A DNA stretch of 64,000 bases from the NCBI GenBank assembly GCA_022821985.1, contig JAJECP010000032.1, positions 1 to 64,000 of the forward strand, given 5' to 3'. Below, in pieces: positions 49,133-57,621 of this stretch. This stretch comes from Acidimicrobiia bacterium. Its GTDB lineage: Bacteria; Actinomycetota; Acidimicrobiia; Acidimicrobiales; Poriferisodalaceae. Position 1 is the stretch's first letter. Each line of letters begins with the position of its first letter. The translations under genes were made by a program, and so were the position numbers. The notes beneath the pieces were generated by a model, which ran no database searches, was not told the origin of the DNA, and saw only the letters and a program-made list of their open reading frames with translations.

Positions 49133-50401
49133 GTGACTCGCGCCCGACTCACTCGCCTCAGCCTGCAAGCGGCCCGCCGCCTCGCCATCGGCGCCCAGGG
49201 GCTGGCCTCGCCGCTGCCGGGCGGACGGCTGGACGTCCGGCATCTGCGACGGGCCATGGACCACATGGGCCTGCTGCAGATCGACGCCGTCAATGTGCTG
49301 GCACGCTCGCACCTGCTGGTGCTGCGAGCCCGGATGGGCGGCACGCACGATGCCCTGCTGGGATTGCTCGAGCGGGCGGCGTACGCCCGCCGCGCAGACG
49401 AGCGCGAGCTGACCGAGTACTGGGGCCATGAGGCGTCGTTCGTGCGTGTGGCCGACTGGCCGCTGTTCGGCTGGCGGATGCGCCGGGGAGCTGCCGGCGA
49501 CATGTGGAGCGGGTACGCCCGCTTCGGAGAGGCCAACCAGCCCAAGATTCGAGCGGCGCTTGCGTGGCTCGGTTCCAACGGCCCCGCATCCACGGCCGAC
49601 ATGGATGCCGCGATGAGCTGGGGACCCGGCGTACGCGGGTCCTGGGGAACACGCAGCAACGGGAAGCTGGCGCTGGCGTGGCTGTTCTGGGCAGGCCGCA
49701 TCGGCGTGGCTGACCGCGCTGGTTTCGTGCGCCGCTACGACGTGATCGAACGGGTGCTGCCGAGCGAGGTGGTCGATGCTGTTGTGGACGAACCCGACGC
49801 GCACCGGGCGCTGCTGGCAGACGCCGCCCGGTGCCTTGGCGTGGCCACAGCCGACGATCTCATCGACTACCACCGCCTGCCGAAACGCATCGCCCCCGCC
49901 CGCATCGCCGAGCTCGTCGAAGACGACCTGCTCCAAGAGGTAGCGGTGGAGGGCTGGGACCGGCCGGGATATGTCCCCGTCGGCCAGCGCGCTGCCCGGC
50001 GACGGTCTCGGTCGGTGCTGCTGAGCCCGTTCGATCCGCTGGTCTGGCACCGGCCCCGCGCCGAGCGGCTGTTCGGCTTCCACTACCGCATCGAGATTTA
50101 CACGCCCAAGGCCAAGCGGCAGTACGGGTACTTCGTGCTGCCGTTCCTCCACGACGATGCGCTGGTGGCGCGCCTCGATGTGCGCTTCGACCGGGAGCGC
50201 AACATGTTGGAAGTACCGGCTTCGTGGGCTGAACCGGAGTCGTGGCCCAGCGGCACCGTGGCTGCTGCAGACGCTCTGGAGGCACTGGTGACCGAGTTGC
50301 ATGCGCTGTCTGCGTGGTGCGGCGGCGAGGGAGTGTCGGTGCTGTCTCGCGGCGATCTGGCCGACCGACTGCGTACCGCGGTCAACGGCGCTGCTTGCTG
50401 A
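49133..50401 (+). CDS. YcaQ/AlkZ-like DNA glycosylase (winged-helix family)
   Basis: The 422-residue protein has the conserved N-terminal block MDHMGLLQIDAVNVLARSH, in which QID is the catalytic Q-x-D motif of this crosslink-repair glycosylase family. The family's winged-helix repeats follow, with ELTEYWGHEASFV, GYVPVGQRAARRRS, LLSPFDPLVWHRPRAERLFGF and IEIYTPKAKRQYGYFVLPFL. E. coli YcaQ unhooks interstrand crosslinks, and Streptomyces AlkZ acts on azinomycin adducts. The start is GTG. It is the last core gene before the accessory insert. Confidence 0.9.
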   Translation: MTRARLTRLSLQAARRLAIGAQGLASPLPGGRLDVRHLRRAMDHMGLLQIDAVNVLARSHLLVLRARMGGTHDALLGLLERAAYARRADERELTEYWGHEASFVRVADWPLFGWRMRRGAAGDMWSGYARFGEANQPKIRAALAWLGSNGPASTADMDAAMSWGPGVRGSWGTRSNGKLALAWLFWAGRIGVADRAGFVRRYDVIERVLPSEVVDAVVDEPDAHRALLADAARCLGVATADDLIDYHRLPKRIAPARIAELVEDDLLQEVAVEGWDRPGYVPVGQRAARRRSRSVLLSPFDPLVWHRPRAERLFGFHYRIEIYTPKAKRQYGYFVLPFLHDDALVARLDVRFDRERNMLEVPASWAEPESWPSGTVAAADALEALVTELHALSAWCGGEGVSVLSRGDLADRLRTAVNGAAC

Positions 50402-50442
50402 CCGAGGTGGCTGATCCGCCCCCTTTGCCCCACTCGATTAGC

Positions 50443-51105
50443 CTAATTCTTAGCTGGCTCCAAACTGTGAGCATGAAATGCTCCATCAGTCAGCCTTGAA
50501 CATTCTGTTGGCACATCACGGCCATATCCACCGCCAGCAGTGATGACGTCGCCATCATTTATCGGGCCGTCTCCCCAGACCCAGATGCTCTTGGTAACAG
50601 GATCTTGCCTTGTGCCAGCACTTGGCAATGACAGGAAAATGACAGATGAGTCGCCCGCTTCATCGGGCATAGGCAAGTCATCTTGCTCGTCAACAATGTC
50701 AATACCATAGATGCATGATCCGTCGATTCTCAATCGTCCTGAATATTCTGCATCATGGTGTTGATCACCGAGAATGTAGTCATTCATGCCGATAAAGCTG
50801 GCCAAGGGATAGTCTGGGATAGGTGGCTGGGGCACGGACACAGGTCTAGCGAAGGAAAACGATCCGCTTCTGAAACCGCCAAAGGCAGCATCGGCTCGCT
50901 CGCCGACTGATGATTCTACCGGTCCACACCAATATGAATCGTGGATGCACGCATCAGACTGCGATGGGAAAGTCGGCTGGTTGCTGGACACGGCTGCTTC
51001 AGAGACTCGAACCGGGTCTTGCTCGGTCATCTCCGTGCAGGCCAAGCAGGTTACGACCACGAGGATTACACTTACAAGGCGATAAGTCAACGCTGCACCT
51101 GTCAT
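50443..51105 (-). CDS. Lipoprotein of unknown function
   Basis: The 220-residue product has a lipoprotein signal (SVILVVVTCLACTEMTE, lipobox LACT) and a Cys-containing exported domain. It includes SDACIHDSYWCGPVESS and an Asp-rich stretch. Codon use is visibly less GC-rich than the chromosomal genes. It lies 27 bases downstream of the S1 protease gene on the same strand and is probably co-expressed. An inhibitor or substrate-binding role is only a guess. Confidence 0.7.
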   Translation of the reverse strand: MTGAALTYRLVSVILVVVTCLACTEMTEQDPVRVSEAAVSSNQPTFPSQSDACIHDSYWCGPVESSVGERADAAFGGFRSGSFSFARPVSVPQPPIPDYPLASFIGMNDYILGDQHHDAEYSGRLRIDGSCIYGIDIVDEQDDLPMPDEAGDSSVIFLSLPSAGTRQDPVTKSIWVWGDGPINDGDVITAGGGYGRDVPTECSRLTDGAFHAHSLEPAKN

Positions 51106-51132
51106 CCGCGCGGATGCAGAGAATACTCGCGC

Positions 51133-52611
51133 TCAGCCAATGGTGACGTTGTTGGACACCATTACATCGACACCGAGAAAGCTCTCAACTTCATCGATCG
51201 AGGAAAAGACGGCAACGACTCCGAGCCTTGTGCAGTCGTTTTCGCTGTTGCTCGACTTGTGTATTCCATATGCTGTTGTACCTCGGTACCATGGCCCACC
51301 ACTATCGCCGCTACAGCTCTGCAGCGCCGTACCGTGCACACGCACGAAGTAGGCACCGCAGGTAGCTGACCCGCCGAGTTCGGATGCCCTACAAGCCCCA
51401 GAATTCTGTGGCTGGTAGTAGATATGGGTGACTTCTCCGCAAGACACACCGCTCCTCTTGCCGGTGTGACAAATGAAATCGCCTCGCATATTGGTGCGCG
51501 TCTCGGTTCCTTGAACCACGCGTACACGTGGCGGTGAGTGCTCGGTATAGGCGAACTGTGACTTGAGCTCGTGTCCCGCCCCCTTGGGAATTTTGTGGAA
51601 CTGCGCGTCGGCAGTAGTACCCGCATATCCGGTCACCCAAGGCAAGTTGACACCATGCATGCGTTGAATGTCTCGACAGTGACCGGCGGTGACGATTCCG
51701 TAGGTACGAGTCGTACTGTGCCGCGCAGCAAAGCCGGACGTACAGGTGCTCGTGCTACGACCGCCGTCGAACATTGCGTCGTCAGCGAGGTTACGCCCGT
51801 CAACGATGGCGTAGGAGACTTCGATGTGTCCTTGGTAGGCAGCGGTCATCTGTGCCGCGAGGGCGGCCAGCTCGGCGTCGGTCGCAGTCGTCGGGCCAGC
51901 AGGGGCATCGATATTGCCCACAGGGTCGGTGCCGCCAACTGGGCGTTGCAGTTCCGAGGGTTCGATCGGTCGCACTAGTGCAGGGTCGATACCGATGTGA
52001 AGCGAGTTGCTATCCATGTCCGGGGCCGTGAAGGTCACGGCGGCGGAATAGTCCGCGACCAATGTCTGATCGTCAACGCGCCCAACAGGGCCGAGGCTGC
52101 TGCCATTGCCGAAGCGATCTTGCGCATCAAGGAGTTCGGCCAAGGAGTGTTCGGCACCAGTACGAATCGCGATGTCGTCATGGAGGGTCGCAATAGCAGC
52201 GGATGCTGGCTTGGGAGGCTCATCGCCGGCGAGCCATACCCAGCCAGCGAACGTGCCAGCATGTTCAATGCCCCAGCCCGCCACCCGCTCAGACTCAAGT
52301 TCGCGGATCGAACCCAGTATCTCTTGAAGCGGCTGGATGCGATCGAGACGCGACGCCGCCTCGGCCTCAGTCACGCCGTACTCGGCGGCGTAAGCAGCAA
52401 TAGCGGGATCAACGGCCGACGCGGCATCCGTTGTAGTGCCGACACCTGCGTCTGGCACCTGTGTGTCGTCGATGACCGTATCGGCACCCTGTGCAGCAGC
52501 GCTTGCAGTGCTCGTCAGCAACGCCGCCAATAGGACTAACGAGACGACTGTTCGGCATCGCCATCGACAGTTCGGTCGAGCCCGAGGCACGGGAGCGTTG
52601 GTGTTGGTCAT
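51133..52611 (-). CDS. Secreted S1-family serine protease with pro-region
   Basis: The 492-residue protein has a signal peptide (RTVVSLVLLAALLTSTASAA) and an Ala/Glu-rich pro-region containing IAAYAAEYGVTEAEAASRLD, as in streptogrisin and alpha-lytic protease precursors. The protease domain has the catalytic His in GIVTAGHCRD near 310 and Ser in CSGDSGGPW near 435. The Asp was not assigned with confidence. Disulfide cysteines pair around both. The end is Asn/Val-rich. Composition is less GC-rich than the flanks. Expected to be an extracellular endopeptidase activated by pro-region removal. Confidence 0.87.
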   Translation of the reverse strand: MTNTNAPVPRARPNCRWRCRTVVSLVLLAALLTSTASAAAQGADTVIDDTQVPDAGVGTTTDAASAVDPAIAAYAAEYGVTEAEAASRLDRIQPLQEILGSIRELESERVAGWGIEHAGTFAGWVWLAGDEPPKPASAAIATLHDDIAIRTGAEHSLAELLDAQDRFGNGSSLGPVGRVDDQTLVADYSAAVTFTAPDMDSNSLHIGIDPALVRPIEPSELQRPVGGTDPVGNIDAPAGPTTATDAELAALAAQMTAAYQGHIEVSYAIVDGRNLADDAMFDGGRSTSTCTSGFAARHSTTRTYGIVTAGHCRDIQRMHGVNLPWVTGYAGTTADAQFHKIPKGAGHELKSQFAYTEHSPPRVRVVQGTETRTNMRGDFICHTGKRSGVSCGEVTHIYYQPQNSGACRASELGGSATCGAYFVRVHGTALQSCSGDSGGPWYRGTTAYGIHKSSNSENDCTRLGVVAVFSSIDEVESFLGVDVMVSNNVTIG

Positions 52612-52733
52612 GAGGTCACCTCCTGAACGTTCATTAAGTACTGCTGCCGACGCTACACCCCGCTTCGAGGGCCCTTGAACATCACCGTGTCAAGCCGAGT
52701 TCGTAGTGCGGTCGCTCACGCAACCGCAGACAT

Positions 52734-53660
52734 TCAATCCGCGCCGAGCAGTGCTGCCAGACGTCGAAGGGCGGCAAGCACCTCTTCCGCACGCGCTGCG
52801 CTTCCTCCCGCGAACACATCAGCGGCTTCGGCGCTCAAGAGCGACCAAACGGTCTCCGGATCGCTGTCGTCGGTGTGCTTTCGCAAGAACGCTGTCCAGT
52901 CGCGAGCAGGAATGCCGGCCAAGGGCTGACGGATCGCGGCATCGATCCAGTCGTCCATGATCCCGATGCGCGCAATCCTGCCGAAGTTGTGACCGCTGTC
53001 AGAGACCGGTTCGTCGACCGTGCGGTCCCGGCCGCTGTACGGCTCGACGCCAGTGGGAACGCGGATTGCCGTGTCGCTGCGAGCATCGCGGATGTTCTGC
53101 CACCAGTAGTTGCGGTACTCCGCCGCATATCGGGCTGACCAGATACCGGGTGCGAGCACGCGCGGCTTGCCCGACACCACATTCGACAAGCACCAAGGCA
53201 CCACGACGAGCAAGTCCCACTGACTGCAAGCCATCGGCGTGACCGTGTATCGAAAGCTCGGTACCGCCTCCTTCGCGAGCAAGTACCAGCCTTTCAGCTC
53301 GATTCCCATCGCCACATCGTCAACCCCCTGCGCGCTGCGACTGCGCAGGAGGACATCCGGAAACGTCTGCGCCTGCCTCACAAACTCGTGCAGGGGCCAT
53401 TCGCCATCGGGATCCCAGACATCGCGCATCCTGTTCAGTGCTTCCACCACCTGTACTTCGATCGTCGCTCCGAGAACCGTGTTCAGCGCGAACAGATCCG
53501 TCGCATCGAGACCCTCCATGACGGTCGGCGACTGGAAGTGAATCGGCAACGCGGTGAGCGCATCCCGAACCCTGTTGGAGAGAGATGTGACCCGATGGTC
53601 GGGGTCCGGCTCGGGCGGGGTTGGCTCGTCCGCGCTCGCGGCGCGAGCTTCGTTGGGCAT
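52734..53660 (-). CDS. Probable type II restriction endonuclease (PD-(D/E)XK)
   Basis: The 308-residue protein is placed next to a DNA methyltransferase and has FPDVLL near residue 100, then GIELKGWYLL near 120, consistent with the PD...ExK nuclease site. No other domain is recognised, and restriction enzymes rarely show sequence similarity, so the assignment rests on the motif and the partner. Its start overlaps the methyltransferase stop by one base, as expected for a coupled R-M pair. Confidence 0.72.
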   Translation of the reverse strand: MPNEARAASADEPTPPEPDPDHRVTSLSNRVRDALTALPIHFQSPTVMEGLDATDLFALNTVLGATIEVQVVEALNRMRDVWDPDGEWPLHEFVRQAQTFPDVLLRSRSAQGVDDVAMGIELKGWYLLAKEAVPSFRYTVTPMACSQWDLLVVVPWCLSNVVSGKPRVLAPGIWSARYAAEYRNYWWQNIRDARSDTAIRVPTGVEPYSGRDRTVDEPVSDSGHNFGRIARIGIMDDWIDAAIRQPLAGIPARDWTAFLRKHTDDSDPETVWSLLSAEAADVFAGGSAARAEEVLAALRRLAALLGAD

Positions 53661-54766
53661 CAGACGTTCTTGCGCGGAGCAGCCGATGCGTCCGAGAGCC
53701 GCTGCTCGGCGACATCGGCAAAGTGGTCCACGCGCTCAGCTGCGAATGCATGCCGCCCACACGCAATTGCTGCGACGGCGGCACTGCACAAACCGCCGAA
53801 CGGCTCCCAGACCACATCGCCTGGACGGGTGGCCGCTGTGATGATGCGCTCCATGAACTCGACCGGCTTCTGGTTGAGGTGGACAGACGCATGGCGGCCC
53901 GGGTTGTGGACACGCGGTGCGGAGCGGATGCCATTGCCCTTGTAGCGCTCGTCGCTGTGCAGCGCGGGTCGGGGCCACACGTTCGTCAGGCCGTGGGCAT
54001 GAGTCCAAGCGTGGCGCAGCCGCGACCACTCTGACGCAGTGAGGGGCGTAACGCCATCCACGGAGTAGTAGGGGGCACCCGTTGGGTCACCATGGCGGTT
54101 CGCGTAGGCGACTAGCCGCTCCAGCATCTCGGGCGGTGGAAAGTACCAAAGCCAATCCTGGGTCAGGTACTTTCGAGTTGCTGCATTGGCGACTCCACAC
54201 GCCTCGTTTGCGCGGTACAGCGGCAAGCCAGCCCGCAGCCATTCATGGCGCAGCCACTGCTTGGCGGGCATGACGCCCTCTGCTGTCTCGAATTCCAGGC
54301 GTCGCCGGTAGAAAACGCAGACCTCGGTGGTCACCGGGAACTGGCGGATCGTGTCGCCGTTGACGTTGCCAGCGATGTGACTGAGCCCCTTGTCCCAGAC
54401 GATGCTCTGAACGTAATCCCAGCCAGCGTCCGCCAGCAGGGGATGCACACTGGCCCAGCCGATCTCCGTATTCCAGAACCACAGCGTCGTAGCCGGGTGG
54501 GCGAACTTCGTCCAGTTCTCGATATGCGGGGCATACCAGTTCGGCAACTCCGACGGAGTGCGCGGATCGCCTGGAAACCCGCCGACACCGTACGCGCCGT
54601 CGGACATGATCAGCGAAGGCTGCGGCCATTCCACGTAGACGTCAAGAACATCGCCGCGGTGCAGTGACCGATGCGGCTGCGATTCGTCAAACCTGACGGA
54701 AGCGCGCGTTCGTTCGGTCACCACACGACCAGAATAGGCAGGGGGTGTCACCGAATCACTGCTCAT
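53660..54766 (-). CDS. Type II DNA methyltransferase (beta class order)
   Basis: The 368-residue protein has a catalytic motif IV-like SDGAYGVGGFPGDP near residue 54 followed, near the C-terminus, by VHLNQKPVEFMERII and the AdoMet-binding WEPFGGLCSAAVAA. This order (motif IV before motif I) is that of beta-class N6-adenine or N4-cytosine methyltransferases. SDGAYG departs from the usual DPPY/SPPY. ATG 54766 is chosen over 54916, which would enter the tRNA-proximal leader. It protects host DNA from the nuclease encoded next. Confidence 0.82.
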   Translation of the reverse strand: MSSDSVTPPAYSGRVVTERTRASVRFDESQPHRSLHRGDVLDVYVEWPQPSLIMSDGAYGVGGFPGDPRTPSELPNWYAPHIENWTKFAHPATTLWFWNTEIGWASVHPLLADAGWDYVQSIVWDKGLSHIAGNVNGDTIRQFPVTTEVCVFYRRRLEFETAEGVMPAKQWLRHEWLRAGLPLYRANEACGVANAATRKYLTQDWLWYFPPPEMLERLVAYANRHGDPTGAPYYSVDGVTPLTASEWSRLRHAWTHAHGLTNVWPRPALHSDERYKGNGIRSAPRVHNPGRHASVHLNQKPVEFMERIITAATRPGDVVWEPFGGLCSAAVAAIACGRHAFAAERVDHFADVAEQRLSDASAAPRKNV

Positions 54767-54923
54767 CGCCAACTGTCGTCGATGATCGCACATCAGGCAT
54801 CCGATGGCTGAACGAGCACTCCGAAATGGGCGCTGATTGCTGATCGAGGTGGCTATCGTTGCTGCTCTTGCATCGGCAGAGATCCCGGTCTCGACGTCGG
54901 CGCAAGCACACAGCAATACATCT

Positions 54924-54998
54924 GGTCCCGTGGTGAAGTCTGGAGTTCACGCTGGCCTGTCAAGCCAGAGGTCGCGGGTTCAAATCCCGTCGGGACCG
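54924..54998 (+). tRNA. tRNA-Asp (GTC)
   Basis: The acceptor GGTCCCG/CGGGACC, anticodon GTC at 54959-54961 in loop CTGTCAA with a perfect CTGGC/GCCAG stem, and T arm GCGGGTTCAAATCCCGT are all clear. CCA is not encoded. It lies between the R-M pair and tRNA-Phe. Confidence 0.94.
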
Positions 54999-54999
54999 C

Positions 55000-55072
55000 G
55001 GTCGGGTAGCTCAGTTGGCAGAGCGCGCGCCTGAAAAGCGTGAGGTCACCGGATCGACGCCGGTCCCGACCA
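55000..55072 (+). tRNA. tRNA-Phe (GAA)
   Basis: Acceptor GGTCGGG/CCCGACC, D stem GCTC/GAGC, anticodon GAA at 55033-55035 in loop CTGAAAA, discriminator A. The T loop reads ATCGACG rather than TTCGA, so position 54 is unusual. It follows tRNA-Asp by one base and abuts the malic enzyme stop. Confidence 0.92.
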
Positions 55073-56491
55073 CTAGGAAGAGCGGGTGACTAGGTCTTTG
55101 TGGGCGGCTGTTGCTACGGCTGATGCTACTGCGGGGACTACTGAGCGGTCGAAGGCTGTGGGGATGACTAGGTCGGGGCTCAGGTCGTCGCTGGAGACTC
55201 CTGCGGCGATGGCCTCGGCGGCTGCGATCTTCATGTTCTCGGTGATGTCGGTGGCGCCCGCGTCGAACGCACCCCGGAAGATGCCGGGGAACGCCAGCAC
55301 GTTGTTGATCTGGTTGGGGTAGTCGCTGCGGCCCGTGGCCACCACGGCGGCGATGTCGCCGATGGCGTCGGGCAGGATCTCAGGGTCGGGGTTCGCCATG
55401 GCGAACACGATCGGGCGCTCTGCCATCGTCTCCACGTCGTCGCGGGTGATGAGCCCTGGGCCGCTCAGTCCGAAGAACACGTCGGCGCCCGCCATGGCAT
55501 CGGAGACTGAACCGGCGACACGCTCGGTGTTGGTGTTGGCCGCCAGCCATTCCTTGGCGTGGTTCAGCTCGGAGCGACCCGGGTGAATGGTGCCCTTGCG
55601 GTCGCAAGCGATGACGTCGCCGATGCCGGCACCGAGCAGGATCTTGGCGGTCGCAACGCCCGCGGCACCTGCCCCCAGGATGACGCAGCGCAGGTTCGCC
55701 AGTTCCTTGCCCACGATCCGCGCCGAGTTCTCGAGCGCCGCCAAGGCGACCACTGCGGTGCCGTGCTGGTCGTCGTGGAACACGGGGATGTCGAGCGCTG
55801 CGCGCAGCGCCTCTTCGACCTCGAACGCCCCGGGCGCCGCGATGTCCTCCAGGTTGATGCCGCCGAAGGTGGGCGCCAGCCGGATGACCGTCTCCACGAT
55901 CTCGTCGGGCTCGTCGACATCGAGGCAGATCGGGAACGCATCCACACCGGCGAATTCCTTGAACAGCAGCGCCTTGCCCTCCATGACCGGCATCGCAGCA
56001 GCAGGGCCGATGTCACCGAGACCCAGCACTGCCGTGCCGTCGCTGACGATCGCCACGGTGTTGCCCTTGATCGTCAGGTCGTGGACCCGCTCGGGCTCAT
56101 CGGCGATCGCCCGGCAGACACGAGCCACGCCGGGCGTATAGGCCATGGAGAGGTCATCGGCATTGCGCAGCGGGATGCGAGTGACCGTCTCGAGCTTGCC
56201 GCCGGCGTGCAGTTCAAAGGTGCGATCAAGCGCAGCGATGACCGTGATGCCTTCGAGCCCGTTGACTGCGTCGCAGATCTGGACGATGTGCTGCTCGCTG
56301 GACGCGTCCACCACGATGTGCTGGCGCAGCGTGCCCTGAGTGATCGTGAAACCGTCGAGGCTCTGGATGTTGCCGCCTACATCGCCGATCGCGGTGCACA
56401 GCCGGCCGAGCGTGCCGGGCTGATGGGCCAGCTCGACTTCGAGCGTGGCGGAATAGGCGGCGGTGGGTCGCGACCCCGCGGTGGCAGTCAT
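55073..56491 (-). CDS. NAD(P)-dependent malic enzyme with N-terminal ACT domain
   Basis: The 472-residue protein has an ACT domain (YSATLEVELAHQPGTLGRLC) of about 80 residues. The malic core follows: YTPGVARVCRAIADEPERVH, VAIVSDGTAVLGLGDIGPAA, the metal site PVFHDDQHGTAVVALAAL, the Rossmann VILGAGAAGVATAKILLGAG and FAMANPDPEI. It decarboxylates malate to pyruvate. The ACT domain probably senses an amino acid. Its stop is adjacent to the tRNA-Phe 3' end on the other strand. Confidence 0.94.
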   Translation of the reverse strand: MTATAGSRPTAAYSATLEVELAHQPGTLGRLCTAIGDVGGNIQSLDGFTITQGTLRQHIVVDASSEQHIVQICDAVNGLEGITVIAALDRTFELHAGGKLETVTRIPLRNADDLSMAYTPGVARVCRAIADEPERVHDLTIKGNTVAIVSDGTAVLGLGDIGPAAAMPVMEGKALLFKEFAGVDAFPICLDVDEPDEIVETVIRLAPTFGGINLEDIAAPGAFEVEEALRAALDIPVFHDDQHGTAVVALAALENSARIVGKELANLRCVILGAGAAGVATAKILLGAGIGDVIACDRKGTIHPGRSELNHAKEWLAANTNTERVAGSVSDAMAGADVFFGLSGPGLITRDDVETMAERPIVFAMANPDPEILPDAIGDIAAVVATGRSDYPNQINNVLAFPGIFRGAFDAGATDITENMKIAAAEAIAAGVSSDDLSPDLVIPTAFDRSVVPAVASAVATAAHKDLVTRSS

Positions 56492-56568
56492 CGGTGCTCC
56501 TGGCGCGCCCTGGGCGCTGTCCGGACAATGGGCAGGCAGGGTATTGGGCTGGACCCGCTGAGTTGGGT

Positions 56569-57621
56569 CTAGCTGCCCGCTTCGACCAAGTGGGCCGTGC
56601 CCGTGCCCGGGCGGATCTCACCGATCACCCAAGCTTGGTGGCCGCCGCCTTGCGCAATCCCCACCGCCGCATCGACCTCCGACGGGGGCACGGCAACCAC
56701 CATGCCGATGCCGAGGTTGAAGACGCGTTCCATCTCTTCGGGCGCAATTGGGCCATCATCCGCGATGCGGTCGAAGATCCTGGGCGCCGGCCAGGAGCCG
56801 CGCCGGAGCACGGCATCGACGCTGGGGCCGAGCATGCGGGCCACATTGGCAATCAGTCCCCCGCCCGTGATGTGCGCTGCACCCACGGCACCGCATTCGT
56901 CGAAGAGCGCGAGCACCGCAGGGGCGTAGATGACCGACGGTCGCAGCATCTCGTCACCCAGCGAACAATCGGCACCGGGCCAGGCCGGCGAGCCGAGCAC
57001 GGCCGGATCGGGCGTCTCACCGAGCAGGACGCGACGGGCCAGGCTGTAGCCGTTGCATCGAAGCCCGCCCGACGCCAGTCCCACGAGCGTTGCATCGCCG
57101 GTGGTGATGGGGCCTCGCACCCGCGCGCGTTCGGCCACCCCCACGGCAAAACCGGCGATGTCATAGTCGCCGGGAGCGAGTGCATCGGGGTGCTCGGCCA
57201 ACTCGCCTCCGACCAGCGCGCAGCCGGCGCTGCGGCAGCCTGCAGCCAGACCCGTCACGATCGCCTCGACGACGTCAGGGTCAAGACGTCCTGCAGTGAT
57301 CTGATCGTGGAACAGCAGCGGCTGCGCACCGAGCGTGACGATGTCGTCGACACACATGGCCACCACATCGATCCCGATCGTGTCCCACCGGCCGAGCGCC
57401 GCGGCAATGAGGGGCTTCGTGCCCGCGCCGTCATTCGCGCTCACCAGCACTGGGTCGGTGAAGCCCTCCGGCAGGGCCGTGACCGCCCCGAACGCTCCGA
57501 TGTCGCTCAGCACCTCAGGCCGGTACGTGCTGCGGGCATGGGGCGCAAGGCGCCGCACTGCTTCGTCGCCCGCGTCGATGCTCACTCCCGCCGCTTCATA
57601 GGTCAACGGTTCGGGAGTCAC
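56569..57621 (-). CDS. purM: Phosphoribosylformylglycinamidine cyclo-ligase (AIR synthetase)
   Basis: The 350-residue enzyme closes FGAM to AIR, the fifth step of purine synthesis. It has YEAAGVSIDAGDEAVRRLAP, the ATP-loop SANDGAGTKPL, VGGELAEHPDAL and SGGLRCNGYSLAR, and GGGLIANVARML. GTG 57621 overlaps the purF stop as GTGA, so the two are co-translated. The frame further upstream is antisense noise. Confidence 0.95.
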   Translation of the reverse strand: MTPEPLTYEAAGVSIDAGDEAVRRLAPHARSTYRPEVLSDIGAFGAVTALPEGFTDPVLVSANDGAGTKPLIAAALGRWDTIGIDVVAMCVDDIVTLGAQPLLFHDQITAGRLDPDVVEAIVTGLAAGCRSAGCALVGGELAEHPDALAPGDYDIAGFAVGVAERARVRGPITTGDATLVGLASGGLRCNGYSLARRVLLGETPDPAVLGSPAWPGADCSLGDEMLRPSVIYAPAVLALFDECGAVGAAHITGGGLIANVARMLGPSVDAVLRRGSWPAPRIFDRIADDGPIAPEEMERVFNLGIGMVVAVPPSEVDAAVGIAQGGGHQAWVIGEIRPGTGTAHLVEAGS

